64,000 nucleotides of DNA from Rothia nasisuis (GTDB taxonomy: Bacteria > Actinomycetota > Actinomycetes > Actinomycetales > Micrococcaceae): positions 1 to 64,000 of the forward strand of contig NZ_CAKMSB010000003.1 of the NCBI RefSeq assembly GCF_928381405.1, written 5' to 3'. Shown piece after piece: positions 44,079 through 52,222 of the stretch. The position numbers were made by a program, and so were the translations under genes. The notes beneath the pieces were generated by a model. That model worked only from the letters and a program-made list of their open reading frames with translations, did not search any database and was not told where the DNA came from. Within the stretch, counting starts at the first letter, position 1. Every line of letters starts with the position of its first letter.

Positions 44079-45209
44079 CTAGCCGAAACGATAAAGGACG
44101 CCGCTGTGGGCGGGTAGAACCAGCGTGGTCGGTGCCGCCACCCCGGCAGCAGACAAGAGCCCAACTGGCACAGCTAAAGCTCCAGAAGCGTGATCACTCA
44201 GGTTGACCGCGGCCCAGCCCCCACTAAAACTGCGCACCCAGGCTCCGCTCAGCTGCACTGCATCACCCTGTGGGAAGCCCAAATCCCAGCCCAGCTCCTC
44301 ACGCCAGGGGGTCCCATTGTGGGCGTCATGGTCGCCGGCGCTCAAAGCAGACCAGTGCCCTGCCCCAAAAACCCAGAAGGCCGCCAGGGCTGCCAGAAAA
44401 TTGGGGTGCGCGTCCCGCCCATCACTGGCTGCCCGCAGCAGGGTAAGCCGAGGACGCCGGACCCCTGCGGGGCGGGGCTGCCCCAGGGCTACCGGGCTGT
44501 GGTGGCCCATCATCTGCTCCACCTGGGCAAGGGCAGAAGGCTGATCCAAGAAATCGGTGACTGACCAGCCTAAAAAGACCTCTTCAAAGCCGCCGCCATA
44601 GGCGCTGTGGCGCTCCCATTTTCCGGGGTCCATACGAGATTCGGCTATGTTGGGCACCAGTAGCTTATCCCGAGCATTCAGCGCCTCACCTGCCTCTGCG
44701 ATTAAGGCATCCAGCCCCTGGTGCACCTGGCTCATGCTGTGCGCCCCCTGAATGGGCAGGTTCAGGCCATAGTAGTCGCCGTAGGTGTCATTATCTGCCA
44801 TCACTCCGTCAAAGGGCGAGGCGGCAAGCTCAGCGGTGACGTTCTCAACCCAACGCTTACGGTAGGCCGGGGACCAAACCTGCATCTGGTAATGCCCCGG
44901 GTAGCCAGTCCACTCGATGAGCTGACCGTCTAAACGGCGGGCAAACCACTGCTCCCCAGCCTGTTCCGCCTGCTGGGCTTCAGCATAAGAAACCCCAGAT
45001 GTGAAGGGGCCTACCGTCTCATAGCTACGAGTTGACGAGAGGCACTTGTAGCAAAGCACAGTAATGGCGGGGTTCAGAGCCTTAAGTCGGGTAGCGGCCC
45101 AGGCATGCTGCGGCTGCAAAAGAGCAACGGTGTAGTGTCTGGCGGCAAACTCAATCTGTGCTTCCGTAATGGGTTCCCCACCGTAGCGTACCCACAAGCC
45201 CTGACTCAT
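44079..45209 (-). CDS. Putative TIM-barrel glycoside hydrolase of the Pel-like locus
   Basis: 376 residues, no signal peptide. It resembles hypothetical glycosidase families (GHL15/GH114-like): a beta/alpha barrel with YTVALLQPQHAWAATRLKALNP, VLCYKCLSS, YQMQVWSPAYRKRWVENV and the acidic strand end FDGVMADNDTYGDYY, followed by a later FLGWSVTDFL and a C-terminal beta domain. It is the last of three same-strand genes after PelG-like and PelF-like (14-base gap), so it probably trims or processes the same polysaccharide, as the hydrolase domain of PelA does. Without a signal it may act inside. ATG 45209 has GGAGG seven bases before it. Confidence 0.7.
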   Translation of the reverse strand: MSQGLWVRYGGEPITEAQIEFAARHYTVALLQPQHAWAATRLKALNPAITVLCYKCLSSTRSYETVGPFTSGVSYAEAQQAEQAGEQWFARRLDGQLIEWTGYPGHYQMQVWSPAYRKRWVENVTAELAASPFDGVMADNDTYGDYYGLNLPIQGAHSMSQVHQGLDALIAEAGEALNARDKLLVPNIAESRMDPGKWERHSAYGGGFEEVFLGWSVTDFLDQPSALAQVEQMMGHHSPVALGQPRPAGVRRPRLTLLRAASDGRDAHPNFLAALAAFWVFGAGHWSALSAGDHDAHNGTPWREELGWDLGFPQGDAVQLSGAWVRSFSGGWAAVNLSDHASGALAVPVGLLSAAGVAAPTTLVLPAHSGVLYRFG

Positions 45210-45223
45210 CTACTTACCTCCGG

Positions 45224-46966
45224 TTACGAGCTAACGGTTGAACGTTGAGGGGCCAGTTGCCCCTCCGGGCCTCGCTCCAAGAGGGAAATTTGCTGTTCCC
45301 GCTCGTCCGAGGGAATACTGCGCACCCCGTCAATGGGTACACCCCGGTGTTCAGGTTTGGTCTCCATCTTGCCTAGTTCCCGGTAAATCATGTTGTAACG
45401 ATCCATCACGGTATGCAGCTGGAAGAACTTAACAACTCGTTCACGAGCATTAACGCAGAGCTGTTCGTAGAAGGCAGGGTTATCCATGATGCGCTGTAGC
45501 GCCCGAGCGAACCCTTCGGGGTCCCCCGCCCGGGTGAGAATACCGCAGCGCTCAATCACCTCACCGTCGTCGGTAACCAGCGCGTCATCAATGAGCTGAG
45601 ACATGCCGCCCACGTTTGACCCGATGACGGGAATAGACGCGCTCATGGCTTCCAAGGCCACAATCGGCTGCCCCTCGTTGTAGCTGGGCATCACCAACGC
45701 ATCGAATTCTCCCAGCTTCTCGCGCACATTCACCGTACCGTGAAAGGTGATGTAATCTTCAAGACCTTTAGCTGCAATCGCCTCGCGGCACTGCTCGTAA
45801 TATCTGGGCAGGTGCTCGGTCGGCCCCAGGCAGTCAACGTGCAGGCTATACCCCTGATCTTTGAGCAGACCCACCGTGTCGATCAGGTCGAGCAGGCCCT
45901 TAATGGGGACCACGCGGGCGATGAAAACGAACTTCCAGTGGTGGTTTTTCCCCTGTAGCTCAATCTGCTGGCGGGCGGCACGGCGTAGCGCGTATGCCTC
46001 ATTCACATCAGAGATGAGCATACCGTTGGGTAGGATGGCTGAGCGTTCAGGTAGACCGTGTAGGCCCCTGGCCTCTTCGATAGCTTTGGGGTAGAGGTAG
46101 GTAATCAGATCGGCGCTGGGGTAGCAAAGACGGCCCAGCTGAATCCACCAGCTGACCCAGGCACGTTGCTCGGGGGTGAGGTCGAAGGCGTCCTCGTCAC
46201 CCACAGCCACGGGCAATGACATGTTGCGCTCTAGCAGGGTGTTTACCGTATCTCGCACATAGAGGTTGTGTTCGGTTAAGAAGAAACTGGTGCCGTTATC
46301 CCGCGCTGCCGCCGCACCAATAAGCGAGGCGTACCCCGTAGTGTGTGCGTGATACACCCGAGCGTAGGGCATACGCTCGTGCAGGAGGGCATAGGCCAGC
46401 GAGAAGAAGGTGCGCACCAGCCAGAAGGCATCAGAGAAACTCATACCCTGGAGAGGCATGCGGGTGAAAAACACCTGCATAAACTCCTTAGTCCCCAGCA
46501 AGGCCCAGCCGGGGAACTGCCTGCTCTTTTCAGAGAACATACGGTCGTAGACAGCCCAGAGCGGGTTGGGGTCAGCCTCCTGCGCTAGGGCCAGGAGAGC
46601 GTCGATTATCTGGTTGCAGGCAGCTACTCGTTGCTGGGAATTCATTTTTAGCTCGCGGGTGGGCAAGGTAAACCCGTCTCGATGTTCGTCCAGACTGAGA
46701 TATACCATCTTCACCCACAACACGTTCTCGGGCATACCGTAGAGGTCTTTGCTGGGAGAGTCTGAATCCCAGCTGATGTGGATAATCCCAAAGGTAATAT
46801 CAGGGTTAGCGGTGATAATGTCGTGCACCACAGCTGATAGCCCGCCCTTTAAGAAGGGGTAGGTGGATTCCATGACGAGCGCTACGTCAACGTCAGGGTA
46901 GTTAGAGTCAGTGTGTTTAGGCCCCGGCTCGGGCATTAACAGGCCTTTGTAGATATTCTCAGTCAT
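45224..46966 (-). CDS. pelF: PelF-like GT4 glycosyltransferase
   Basis: 580 residues. PelF features in order: VALVMESTYPFLKGGLSAVVHDII (short form TYPFLKGG, near 35), SLIGAAAARDNGTSFFLTEHNLYVRD (FLTEHNLY near 228), ARVVPIKGLLDLI (near 357), YYEQCREAI, ITFHGTVNVREKL, and the donor-sugar EX7E motif EGQPIVALEAMSASIP (near 450). In Pel systems PelF polymerises the polysaccharide from UDP-sugars in the cytosol next to PelG. The last 50 residues are charged and not part of the family. Sits 45 bases after the PelG-like gene. A PelD, PelE or PelC is not found in the window. Confidence 0.85.
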   Translation of the reverse strand: MTENIYKGLLMPEPGPKHTDSNYPDVDVALVMESTYPFLKGGLSAVVHDIITANPDITFGIIHISWDSDSPSKDLYGMPENVLWVKMVYLSLDEHRDGFTLPTRELKMNSQQRVAACNQIIDALLALAQEADPNPLWAVYDRMFSEKSRQFPGWALLGTKEFMQVFFTRMPLQGMSFSDAFWLVRTFFSLAYALLHERMPYARVYHAHTTGYASLIGAAAARDNGTSFFLTEHNLYVRDTVNTLLERNMSLPVAVGDEDAFDLTPEQRAWVSWWIQLGRLCYPSADLITYLYPKAIEEARGLHGLPERSAILPNGMLISDVNEAYALRRAARQQIELQGKNHHWKFVFIARVVPIKGLLDLIDTVGLLKDQGYSLHVDCLGPTEHLPRYYEQCREAIAAKGLEDYITFHGTVNVREKLGEFDALVMPSYNEGQPIVALEAMSASIPVIGSNVGGMSQLIDDALVTDDGEVIERCGILTRAGDPEGFARALQRIMDNPAFYEQLCVNARERVVKFFQLHTVMDRYNMIYRELGKMETKPEHRGVPIDGVRSIPSDEREQQISLLERGPEGQLAPQRSTVSS

Positions 46967-47011
46967 CGTGGTTCTCTCAACAGTAAAAATGAACAGTGCA
47001 TGAGGAAGGGC

Positions 47012-48472
47012 CTACCAGGCCACAGCGTGACGCCAAAACAGGTCGTAGGCGGGTGTCTTCCAGGTGCGGCGGAAGGCCACATAGCTCACCGCAACAAGCA
47101 GTATCTCTCCCGCCACAATTGCAAAATACGCGTGGAGGCCTGGAAAAAGCTGGAAGGCGAGCACGCACAGAAACAGGTGCCCCAGACCAATAAGTTGCGG
47201 AACAGTGTGAGACCCCAGGTAGTCAATCTGGTAGCAGAACACCGTCACAGCCAAGAAAAGCCACGAGGAAACAATGACGATCAGGGTCAGCGTGAAAGAC
47301 TCAGACGAAAACAGGAACATCAGCGCAGCAACGATGACCGAGCTGACACCGGCAACCGTGAGCGTCTGACGGATCGAATTAACCACCCGCTTTTCAACCT
47401 TCTGAGAATAGCGCTCTACCTGCTGGTAGCCCATGGTCTGAATGACGGTGCGCAGGTTTCCCACCGCGCGGTCTACCTTGGCGGCCTCAGCAGCAAAGAA
47501 ATAGTTGTAGGCAATCACGGCGGGCACAAGGCCCATGTACACCGCAACAACGTTCATGGTGCCGCCAAGCGTGATGAAGAGAATATACTTATCAGCCCAT
47601 AAAACGGCGCCCAGTAAGAAACCGCGCAGCATTTCCCGGACGACCACATGGTAGTCGAGGTGTTTGAAAGCAACCAGGTAACGCAGATGGCCGCGCAACA
47701 CAAAGAGCATGACAGCAATACCCATGAGCGGGGGTAGGAACCAAACCGTTGGGAAAATCAGAAGAGCCAGCGCATAGGCAATCCAGGCAAAAGCCCAGGT
47801 GTTGCGACTATCTGTAGGCAGATTAGCAATCACCAGCAACTGGCTAAAAATCACATTCAAAAAGCCCAGCACCAAGAAGGCAAAAAGCGTGGTTAAGCTC
47901 CAGTGGAAGGCAAAGAAAAAGGGTAGGGAAAAGAGCAGAAGAGAGGGGAGCACGGCGATGCTGGTAGTAACCCAGTATTCAGCGAACCGGCGCATACAGG
48001 CGTCCATATCACGCTCGCCCAGCAGATCCTCCATCGCCCGGTACACCGGCAGACAAACGCTCTGAGACATCCAGGGCACCGTGATGGCGACTGCCAGGAT
48101 GATTTGGGGTAGTTGCACACCACCGACCATGATGTGGGCCATTCGAGGCGTCACCAGGGGAAAGATGGTCGTCAGCAGGATGAGAGGGGAAAGATAGAGC
48201 ATGAACTGATACAAAAAGCGTGCTCTTTTGTACCGATATACGGACTTCTGGGTCCCTGAATGGAGGGGCGTAGACAAAACCTGATCTTTCTGATGATGCA
48301 AACATATCTCGCGCAGAGCTCTACTCCACGACCCCTCAGAATACTGCCCCAACCTGCTAGAAAACACCTCAGAAGCAGAGTAAGCGCAAATCACGGCATA
48401 AATGACTACAGATTTTGGTAAACAACCACTGAACAGCCCACGGAAATCGCAATGCGGTGCTGACAAGCACAA
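47012..48472 (-). CDS. pelG: PelG-like polysaccharide transporter (start uncertain)
   Basis: Up to 486 residues, about 10-11 membrane segments. PelG-like signs lie in the second half: GFLLGAVLWADKYILF (the WxDK motif), VPAVIAYNYFFAAEAAKVDRAV, KRVVNSIRQTL and a late FLAVTVFCYQIDYLG. It would pass the Pel-like polymer across the membrane together with PelF. The first 85 residues from TTG 48472 do not look like PelG (no GIGFxLRxLL opening, no first two helices). The true start may be ATG near 48202, or the 5' end has been lost. Same strand as PelF and the hydrolase. Confidence 0.7.
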   Translation of the reverse strand: MCLSAPHCDFRGLFSGCLPKSVVIYAVICAYSASEVFSSRLGQYSEGSWSRALREICLHHQKDQVLSTPLHSGTQKSVYRYKRARFLYQFMLYLSPLILLTTIFPLVTPRMAHIMVGGVQLPQIILAVAITVPWMSQSVCLPVYRAMEDLLGERDMDACMRRFAEYWVTTSIAVLPSLLLFSLPFFFAFHWSLTTLFAFLVLGFLNVIFSQLLVIANLPTDSRNTWAFAWIAYALALLIFPTVWFLPPLMGIAVMLFVLRGHLRYLVAFKHLDYHVVVREMLRGFLLGAVLWADKYILFITLGGTMNVVAVYMGLVPAVIAYNYFFAAEAAKVDRAVGNLRTVIQTMGYQQVERYSQKVEKRVVNSIRQTLTVAGVSSVIVAALMFLFSSESFTLTLIVIVSSWLFLAVTVFCYQIDYLGSHTVPQLIGLGHLFLCVLAFQLFPGLHAYFAIVAGEILLVAVSYVAFRRTWKTPAYDLFWRHAVAW

Positions 48473-48518
48473 CCACCCGCCCAGCCCCTAAATCCACCCC
48501 ACACAAGGGGAACAACAG

Positions 48519-48552
48519 AAGCCCTGCACCTCCGGTGAGGCGGGGGGCTTAT
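48519..48552 (-). terminator. Hairpin after the FdhF-like gene
   Basis: AGAAGCCCTGCACCTC region pairs imperfectly with GAGGCGGGGGGCTT. It lies directly after the minus-strand stop at 48561 and before the PelG-like gene. Confidence 0.45.
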
Positions 48553-48560
48553 CCTGTTAT

Positions 48561-50864
48561 TCACACCTCGGCTACCCTGCCCAACGGCTCCAGGCGCACC
48601 AGCACCGACTTATAGACCGGGGTGTTCGAACGCTTAGCCGCAGAATCCAGCGGCACCAGCACATTACCCTCGGGCAGGTAGACAGTGCAGCAGCCGCGGG
48701 CGTGGTCATACTCAACCACACGGAAGTTAGGAGCACGGCGCTCACCGTCCTCCCAGACCGAGACAATATCCACCAGGGAGCCGTCCTCAAGGCCCAGAGC
48801 AACGATGTCGTCCCTGTGCATAAAGACCACGCGGCGGCCCCCTCGCACACCCCGGTAACGGTCGTCCAGCCCGTAAATCGTGGAGTTGAACTGGTCGTGC
48901 GAACGCACCGTCGACAGCAGCAGATGCCCCTCGGGAGCCTCAAGTACCTTGGTCTCATTGACCGTCAGCCGAGCCTTGCCAGTGTCGGTGTTGAAGACGC
49001 GTTCGCGCGGGCCGTTGGGCAGGTAGAAGCCACCGGGCTTCTCAATACGCTCGTTGTAGCGCTCAAACCCGGGGATTGTGCCCTCAATGGCATCGCGGAT
49101 TACGCCGTAGTCATCGATCATGGGCTGCCAAAAACCATCACCAAAGGTTTCACGGCCCACCGAGCAGATGATATCTACCTCTGACCTGAGATCCAGGTCG
49201 TCGTTAGCGGTACGCTTGCCGATAGAAGCAGAGACAATACCGAAGGAGTTCTCCACCGTGATTTTCTGCGGGCCGGACGCCTGCACATCGCGGTCGGTAC
49301 GGGCCAGGACGGGCAGAATCAGGGCCTTCTCGCCGGGGTAGGCGTGCGAGCCGTTGGGCTTGGTCGAGAGGTGCACGGTCATTTCCTGGCTGCTCATGGC
49401 CTTCTCGCAGGCGGTGGTATCTGAAGCGACGCGCACCAGGTTGCCGCCCAAGGACATGAAGAACTGGTTCTTACCATCTCGCATCTGACGCAAGGCGTCC
49501 ACGGTGTCTAGGCCGTGCTCGCGGGGCACGGGAAAGCCGAAGTAATCTTCAAGGGCAGCCAGGAAGGACTCGGGCATTTTCTCCCAGATACCCACGGTGC
49601 GGTTGCCCTGCACGTTGGAGTGGCCACGGAAAGGCGCAGAACCAGCCCCGGGCTTGCCCATGTTACCGGTGAGAAAGAGGAAGTTCATCATCTCCCGCAA
49701 GGTGCCCACCGACTCGCGGTGCTGGGTGACACCCAGGGTCCAGGAGACAATAGCGTTTTCAGAAGCCTCCACCAGGTCGGCAACCCGCGCAACCTGGGCA
49801 GCAGAGATGCCAGAGCCGCGTTCCAGCTCAGCATCATCCAGACCCAAAAGGTGCTCGCGCAGGGCCTCAAAGCCGTCCGTAAATTTCTCAATGAACACGT
49901 GATCAATGGCGTCGCGCCGAATCAGCTCTTTGTTGAGCTGCTGGAAGAAAGCGCGGTCACCGTCCAGCCTCACCTGCAGGTACTCGTCCGCCAATTTCTC
50001 GGGCACAATCATGCCCAGCGGCGACTGGGGCTCGCGGAAGGCCATCAGGCCTGTTTCGGGCATGGGGTTGAGCACCACCATCTTGCCGCCGTTTTCCTTC
50101 ATCTTCTTGAAGCTGGTCAGCGAGCGCGGGTGGTTGGTGCCGGGGTTCTGCCCCACCGAGATGAGCAGGTCGGTGGTTTCGAGGTCGCTCATGGTGATTG
50201 AGCCCTTGCCCAGGCCAGCGACCTCTTTGAGGGCGACGCCGGTGGACTCGTGGCAGAGGTTGCCGCAGTCGGGCAGGTTATTGGAGCCCAGGCGGCGGGC
50301 TAGTAGCTGGAAGGCGTAGGCTGCCTCGTTGGAGGCGCGGCCCGAGGTGTAGAAAACGGCCTTTGTCGGGTCGGTTTTCTGCAGCTGCTCGGCAACCAGC
50401 TCAAAGGCACGCTCCCAGGTGACGGGACGGTAGTGGTCGTCGCCGCTGGAGCGGTCGTAGAGCAGGGGCTGGGTAATACGACCCTGCTTGCCCAGCCAAA
50501 AATCGGTCTTATCTCGCAGCTCAGTCACCGAGTAGCGAGCCCAGAAGTCAACATCGGCCCGGTCGGGAGTGGTCTCTTCGGCGATGGCCTTGGCACCGTT
50601 TTCGCAGAACTCCACCACGTTCATATCTTTCTGGTGGGGTTCGGGCCAGGCGCAGCCTGGGCAGTCCACGCCACCGGGCTGGTTCATCTTAATGAGGGGG
50701 AGCAGGCCGCGGGCCGGAATGGCGTGGGCCATAGCGTGCAGTACACCGCCAGGGCCAGCGGCGACCTTGGTGCGGTGCCCAACCTTGGGGTGGTCAAAAG
50801 CTGTAGCTTCTTCGCTCACGCGGCTAACAACAGGGACGTCTTCGTGCTTGCTTACCGTGCTCAT
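48561..50864 (-). CDS. FdhF/YdeP-family molybdopterin oxidoreductase
   Basis: 767 residues. Opens with the family motif NQPGGVDCPGCAWPEP (two Cys only, not a full Fe-S ligand set), then the molybdopterin domain with YTSGRASNEAAYAFQ, NLCHESTG (likely Mo-binding Cys near 205), GQNPGTNHPRSL, GNMGKPGAG, GHSNVQGNRTVG and a C-terminal MGD-binding domain ending near HDQFNSTIYGLDDRYRG. Members are called formate dehydrogenase alpha-like but their real substrates are largely unknown. FdhD and a DUF6457 protein are encoded just upstream on the same strand, consistent with joint cofactor sulfuration. No beta or gamma subunit is present. Confidence 0.9.
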   Translation of the reverse strand: MSTVSKHEDVPVVSRVSEEATAFDHPKVGHRTKVAAGPGGVLHAMAHAIPARGLLPLIKMNQPGGVDCPGCAWPEPHQKDMNVVEFCENGAKAIAEETTPDRADVDFWARYSVTELRDKTDFWLGKQGRITQPLLYDRSSGDDHYRPVTWERAFELVAEQLQKTDPTKAVFYTSGRASNEAAYAFQLLARRLGSNNLPDCGNLCHESTGVALKEVAGLGKGSITMSDLETTDLLISVGQNPGTNHPRSLTSFKKMKENGGKMVVLNPMPETGLMAFREPQSPLGMIVPEKLADEYLQVRLDGDRAFFQQLNKELIRRDAIDHVFIEKFTDGFEALREHLLGLDDAELERGSGISAAQVARVADLVEASENAIVSWTLGVTQHRESVGTLREMMNFLFLTGNMGKPGAGSAPFRGHSNVQGNRTVGIWEKMPESFLAALEDYFGFPVPREHGLDTVDALRQMRDGKNQFFMSLGGNLVRVASDTTACEKAMSSQEMTVHLSTKPNGSHAYPGEKALILPVLARTDRDVQASGPQKITVENSFGIVSASIGKRTANDDLDLRSEVDIICSVGRETFGDGFWQPMIDDYGVIRDAIEGTIPGFERYNERIEKPGGFYLPNGPRERVFNTDTGKARLTVNETKVLEAPEGHLLLSTVRSHDQFNSTIYGLDDRYRGVRGGRRVVFMHRDDIVALGLEDGSLVDIVSVWEDGERRAPNFRVVEYDHARGCCTVYLPEGNVLVPLDSAAKRSNTPVYKSVLVRLEPLGRVAEV

Positions 50865-50906
50865 ACACCCCAGTTTAGCGCGATGTGGCCTGTGTTACCT
50901 GTGCGT

Positions 50907-51785
50907 TTAATCCAATGACCCGGAGTAAAGGTTAAAGCGGTTCTCGCGGGCAAAGGCAATGAGAGTCAAGCCCGACTCTTGAGCCAGGTCAACGGCCAGT
51001 GAAGACGGCGCCGACACGGCAACCAGCGCCGCAAAACCCGCCATCACTGCCTTTTGCACCAGCTCAAAGGACGCCCGCGAGCTGACCACCAGCGTCCTAC
51101 CCGGTAGACCGGGGGCAGGAGGTTCTAGCCTGCCGTTCATGAGCAGGTGGCCCACCACCTTATCAACGGCGTTGTGGCGGCCGATGTCTTCGCGGGCAAC
51201 CAGTAGCTCACCGTGTGGATCGAAGACGGCAGCGGCGTGAATGCCGCCGGTTTTCTTGAAGATCACCTGATGTTCGCGCAGGCGGAGAGGGAGTTCTAGC
51301 ACCTGCTCGGGTGTAAGCGCAGTGGGTGGAATAGGGCGGGTGGCCTTACCCATGATGGAGTCAATGGAGGCCGATCCGCACACCCCGCAGGCCGAGTTGG
51401 TCACGGTCAGGCGCAGGGGTGCGGCCTTCTCAAAGAGGGGCAGGACGCTGCCTGACGAAGAGGGCTGGGGATTTTCGGGGGCTGTGCGGCTCACATCAAG
51501 CACATTGTAGGTGTTAGCACCATCGGGCCCGGTGGCCCCAGCGCAGTAGCGGGCGGTGCTGATTTCTGCCGCGCTCTTGATCAGCCCCTCAGCGTGTAGG
51601 AAGCCGTGGGCCAGCTCAATATCGTGCCCTGGAGTACGCATGGTGGTGGTGACGGTCTGCCCATCCAGTCTAATTTCGAGGGGCTCCTCGGCGGTCAGGG
51701 CATCAGCCCTCCGATCTACCAAAAAAGTGCCGTCATCTTTCAGCACATAGCGGGTGGCCGGGGCGGTACGGTTGAGCCTACCCAT
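50907..51785 (-). CDS. fdhD: Formate dehydrogenase accessory sulfurtransferase FdhD
   Basis: 292 residues. FdhD moves sulfur from a cysteine desulfurase to the molybdenum cofactor of FdhF-type enzymes. Seen: LTAEEPLEIRLDGQ, TMRTPGHDIELAHGFLHAEG, the redox pair NSACGVCG (CxxC, near 128), VAREDIGRHNAVDKVVG and VVSSRASFELVQKA. ATG 51785 (AAAGAG ahead) overlaps the stop of the DUF6457 gene by eight bases; upstream in-frame starts to 51950 would add a non-family sequence. The FdhF-like gene follows after 42 bases. Confidence 0.94.
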   Translation of the reverse strand: MGRLNRTAPATRYVLKDDGTFLVDRRADALTAEEPLEIRLDGQTVTTTMRTPGHDIELAHGFLHAEGLIKSAAEISTARYCAGATGPDGANTYNVLDVSRTAPENPQPSSSGSVLPLFEKAAPLRLTVTNSACGVCGSASIDSIMGKATRPIPPTALTPEQVLELPLRLREHQVIFKKTGGIHAAAVFDPHGELLVAREDIGRHNAVDKVVGHLLMNGRLEPPAPGLPGRTLVVSSRASFELVQKAVMAGFAALVAVSAPSSLAVDLAQESGLTLIAFARENRFNLYSGSLD

Positions 51786-52077
51786 CGGCCCGCTCTTTAT
51801 ACTCATCAATGAGAATCTCGACCTGCTCCAAAGCTGCGCGGACGCCCTCCACCTGCTCATCAGCGTCCTGCCCCGGAGCCTGACCGGCAGCGTACCCCAC
51901 CAGGAAAGCAGCCAAGGGGGCCGCGGGGCGCACCACCCCGTGCGCCACATGCTTGGTCATACCCAGAAGATGGGGCATGGTCTGCCCGATGAGGGCGGGA
52001 TCCAGATTCAGACGATCCGCCAGCTGCGCCAAGAATTGGCGGGCAAGCTCGAGGTCGTGAGGGCTTTTTTCAGTCAT
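51778..52077 (-). CDS. DUF6457 protein, molybdenum-cofactor associated
   Basis: 99 residues, helical. The conserved pattern LAQLADRLNLDPALIG, HLLGMTKHVAHGVVRPAAPLAAFLVGYAAG (core HGVVRPAAPLAAFLVG, near 52-67) matches the DUF6457 family, which in other actinobacteria occurs next to or fused with MobA/MoeA-type genes. Its work is not known; a role in cofactor insertion is inferred from position. ATG 52077 was chosen because GGAG lies 5 bases before it; upstream ATG 52143 adds an unlike lead. First gene of the DUF6457-fdhD-fdhF unit. Confidence 0.8.
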   Translation of the reverse strand: MTEKSPHDLELARQFLAQLADRLNLDPALIGQTMPHLLGMTKHVAHGVVRPAAPLAAFLVGYAAGQAPGQDADEQVEGVRAALEQVEILIDEYKERADG

Positions 52078-52166
52078 AACGCTCCAACAGTGCAGCGGTC
52101 TAGTTTCAGTAATAAACATACACCCCACGCCCAGCAAACTCACCCCAATCCCGCTCTCACCAGCAT

Positions 52167-52192
52167 GAGCCCTGCACCAGCGTGCAGGGCTC
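52167..52192 (-). terminator. Terminator after the metal ATPase gene
   Basis: GAGCCCTGCA (52167-52176) pairs perfectly with 52183-52192 around CCAGCG, 31 bases after the stop at 52223. Confidence 0.7.
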
Positions 52193-52222
52193 AGGGACTC
52201 AATACACAGGGAGTAGAAACCT

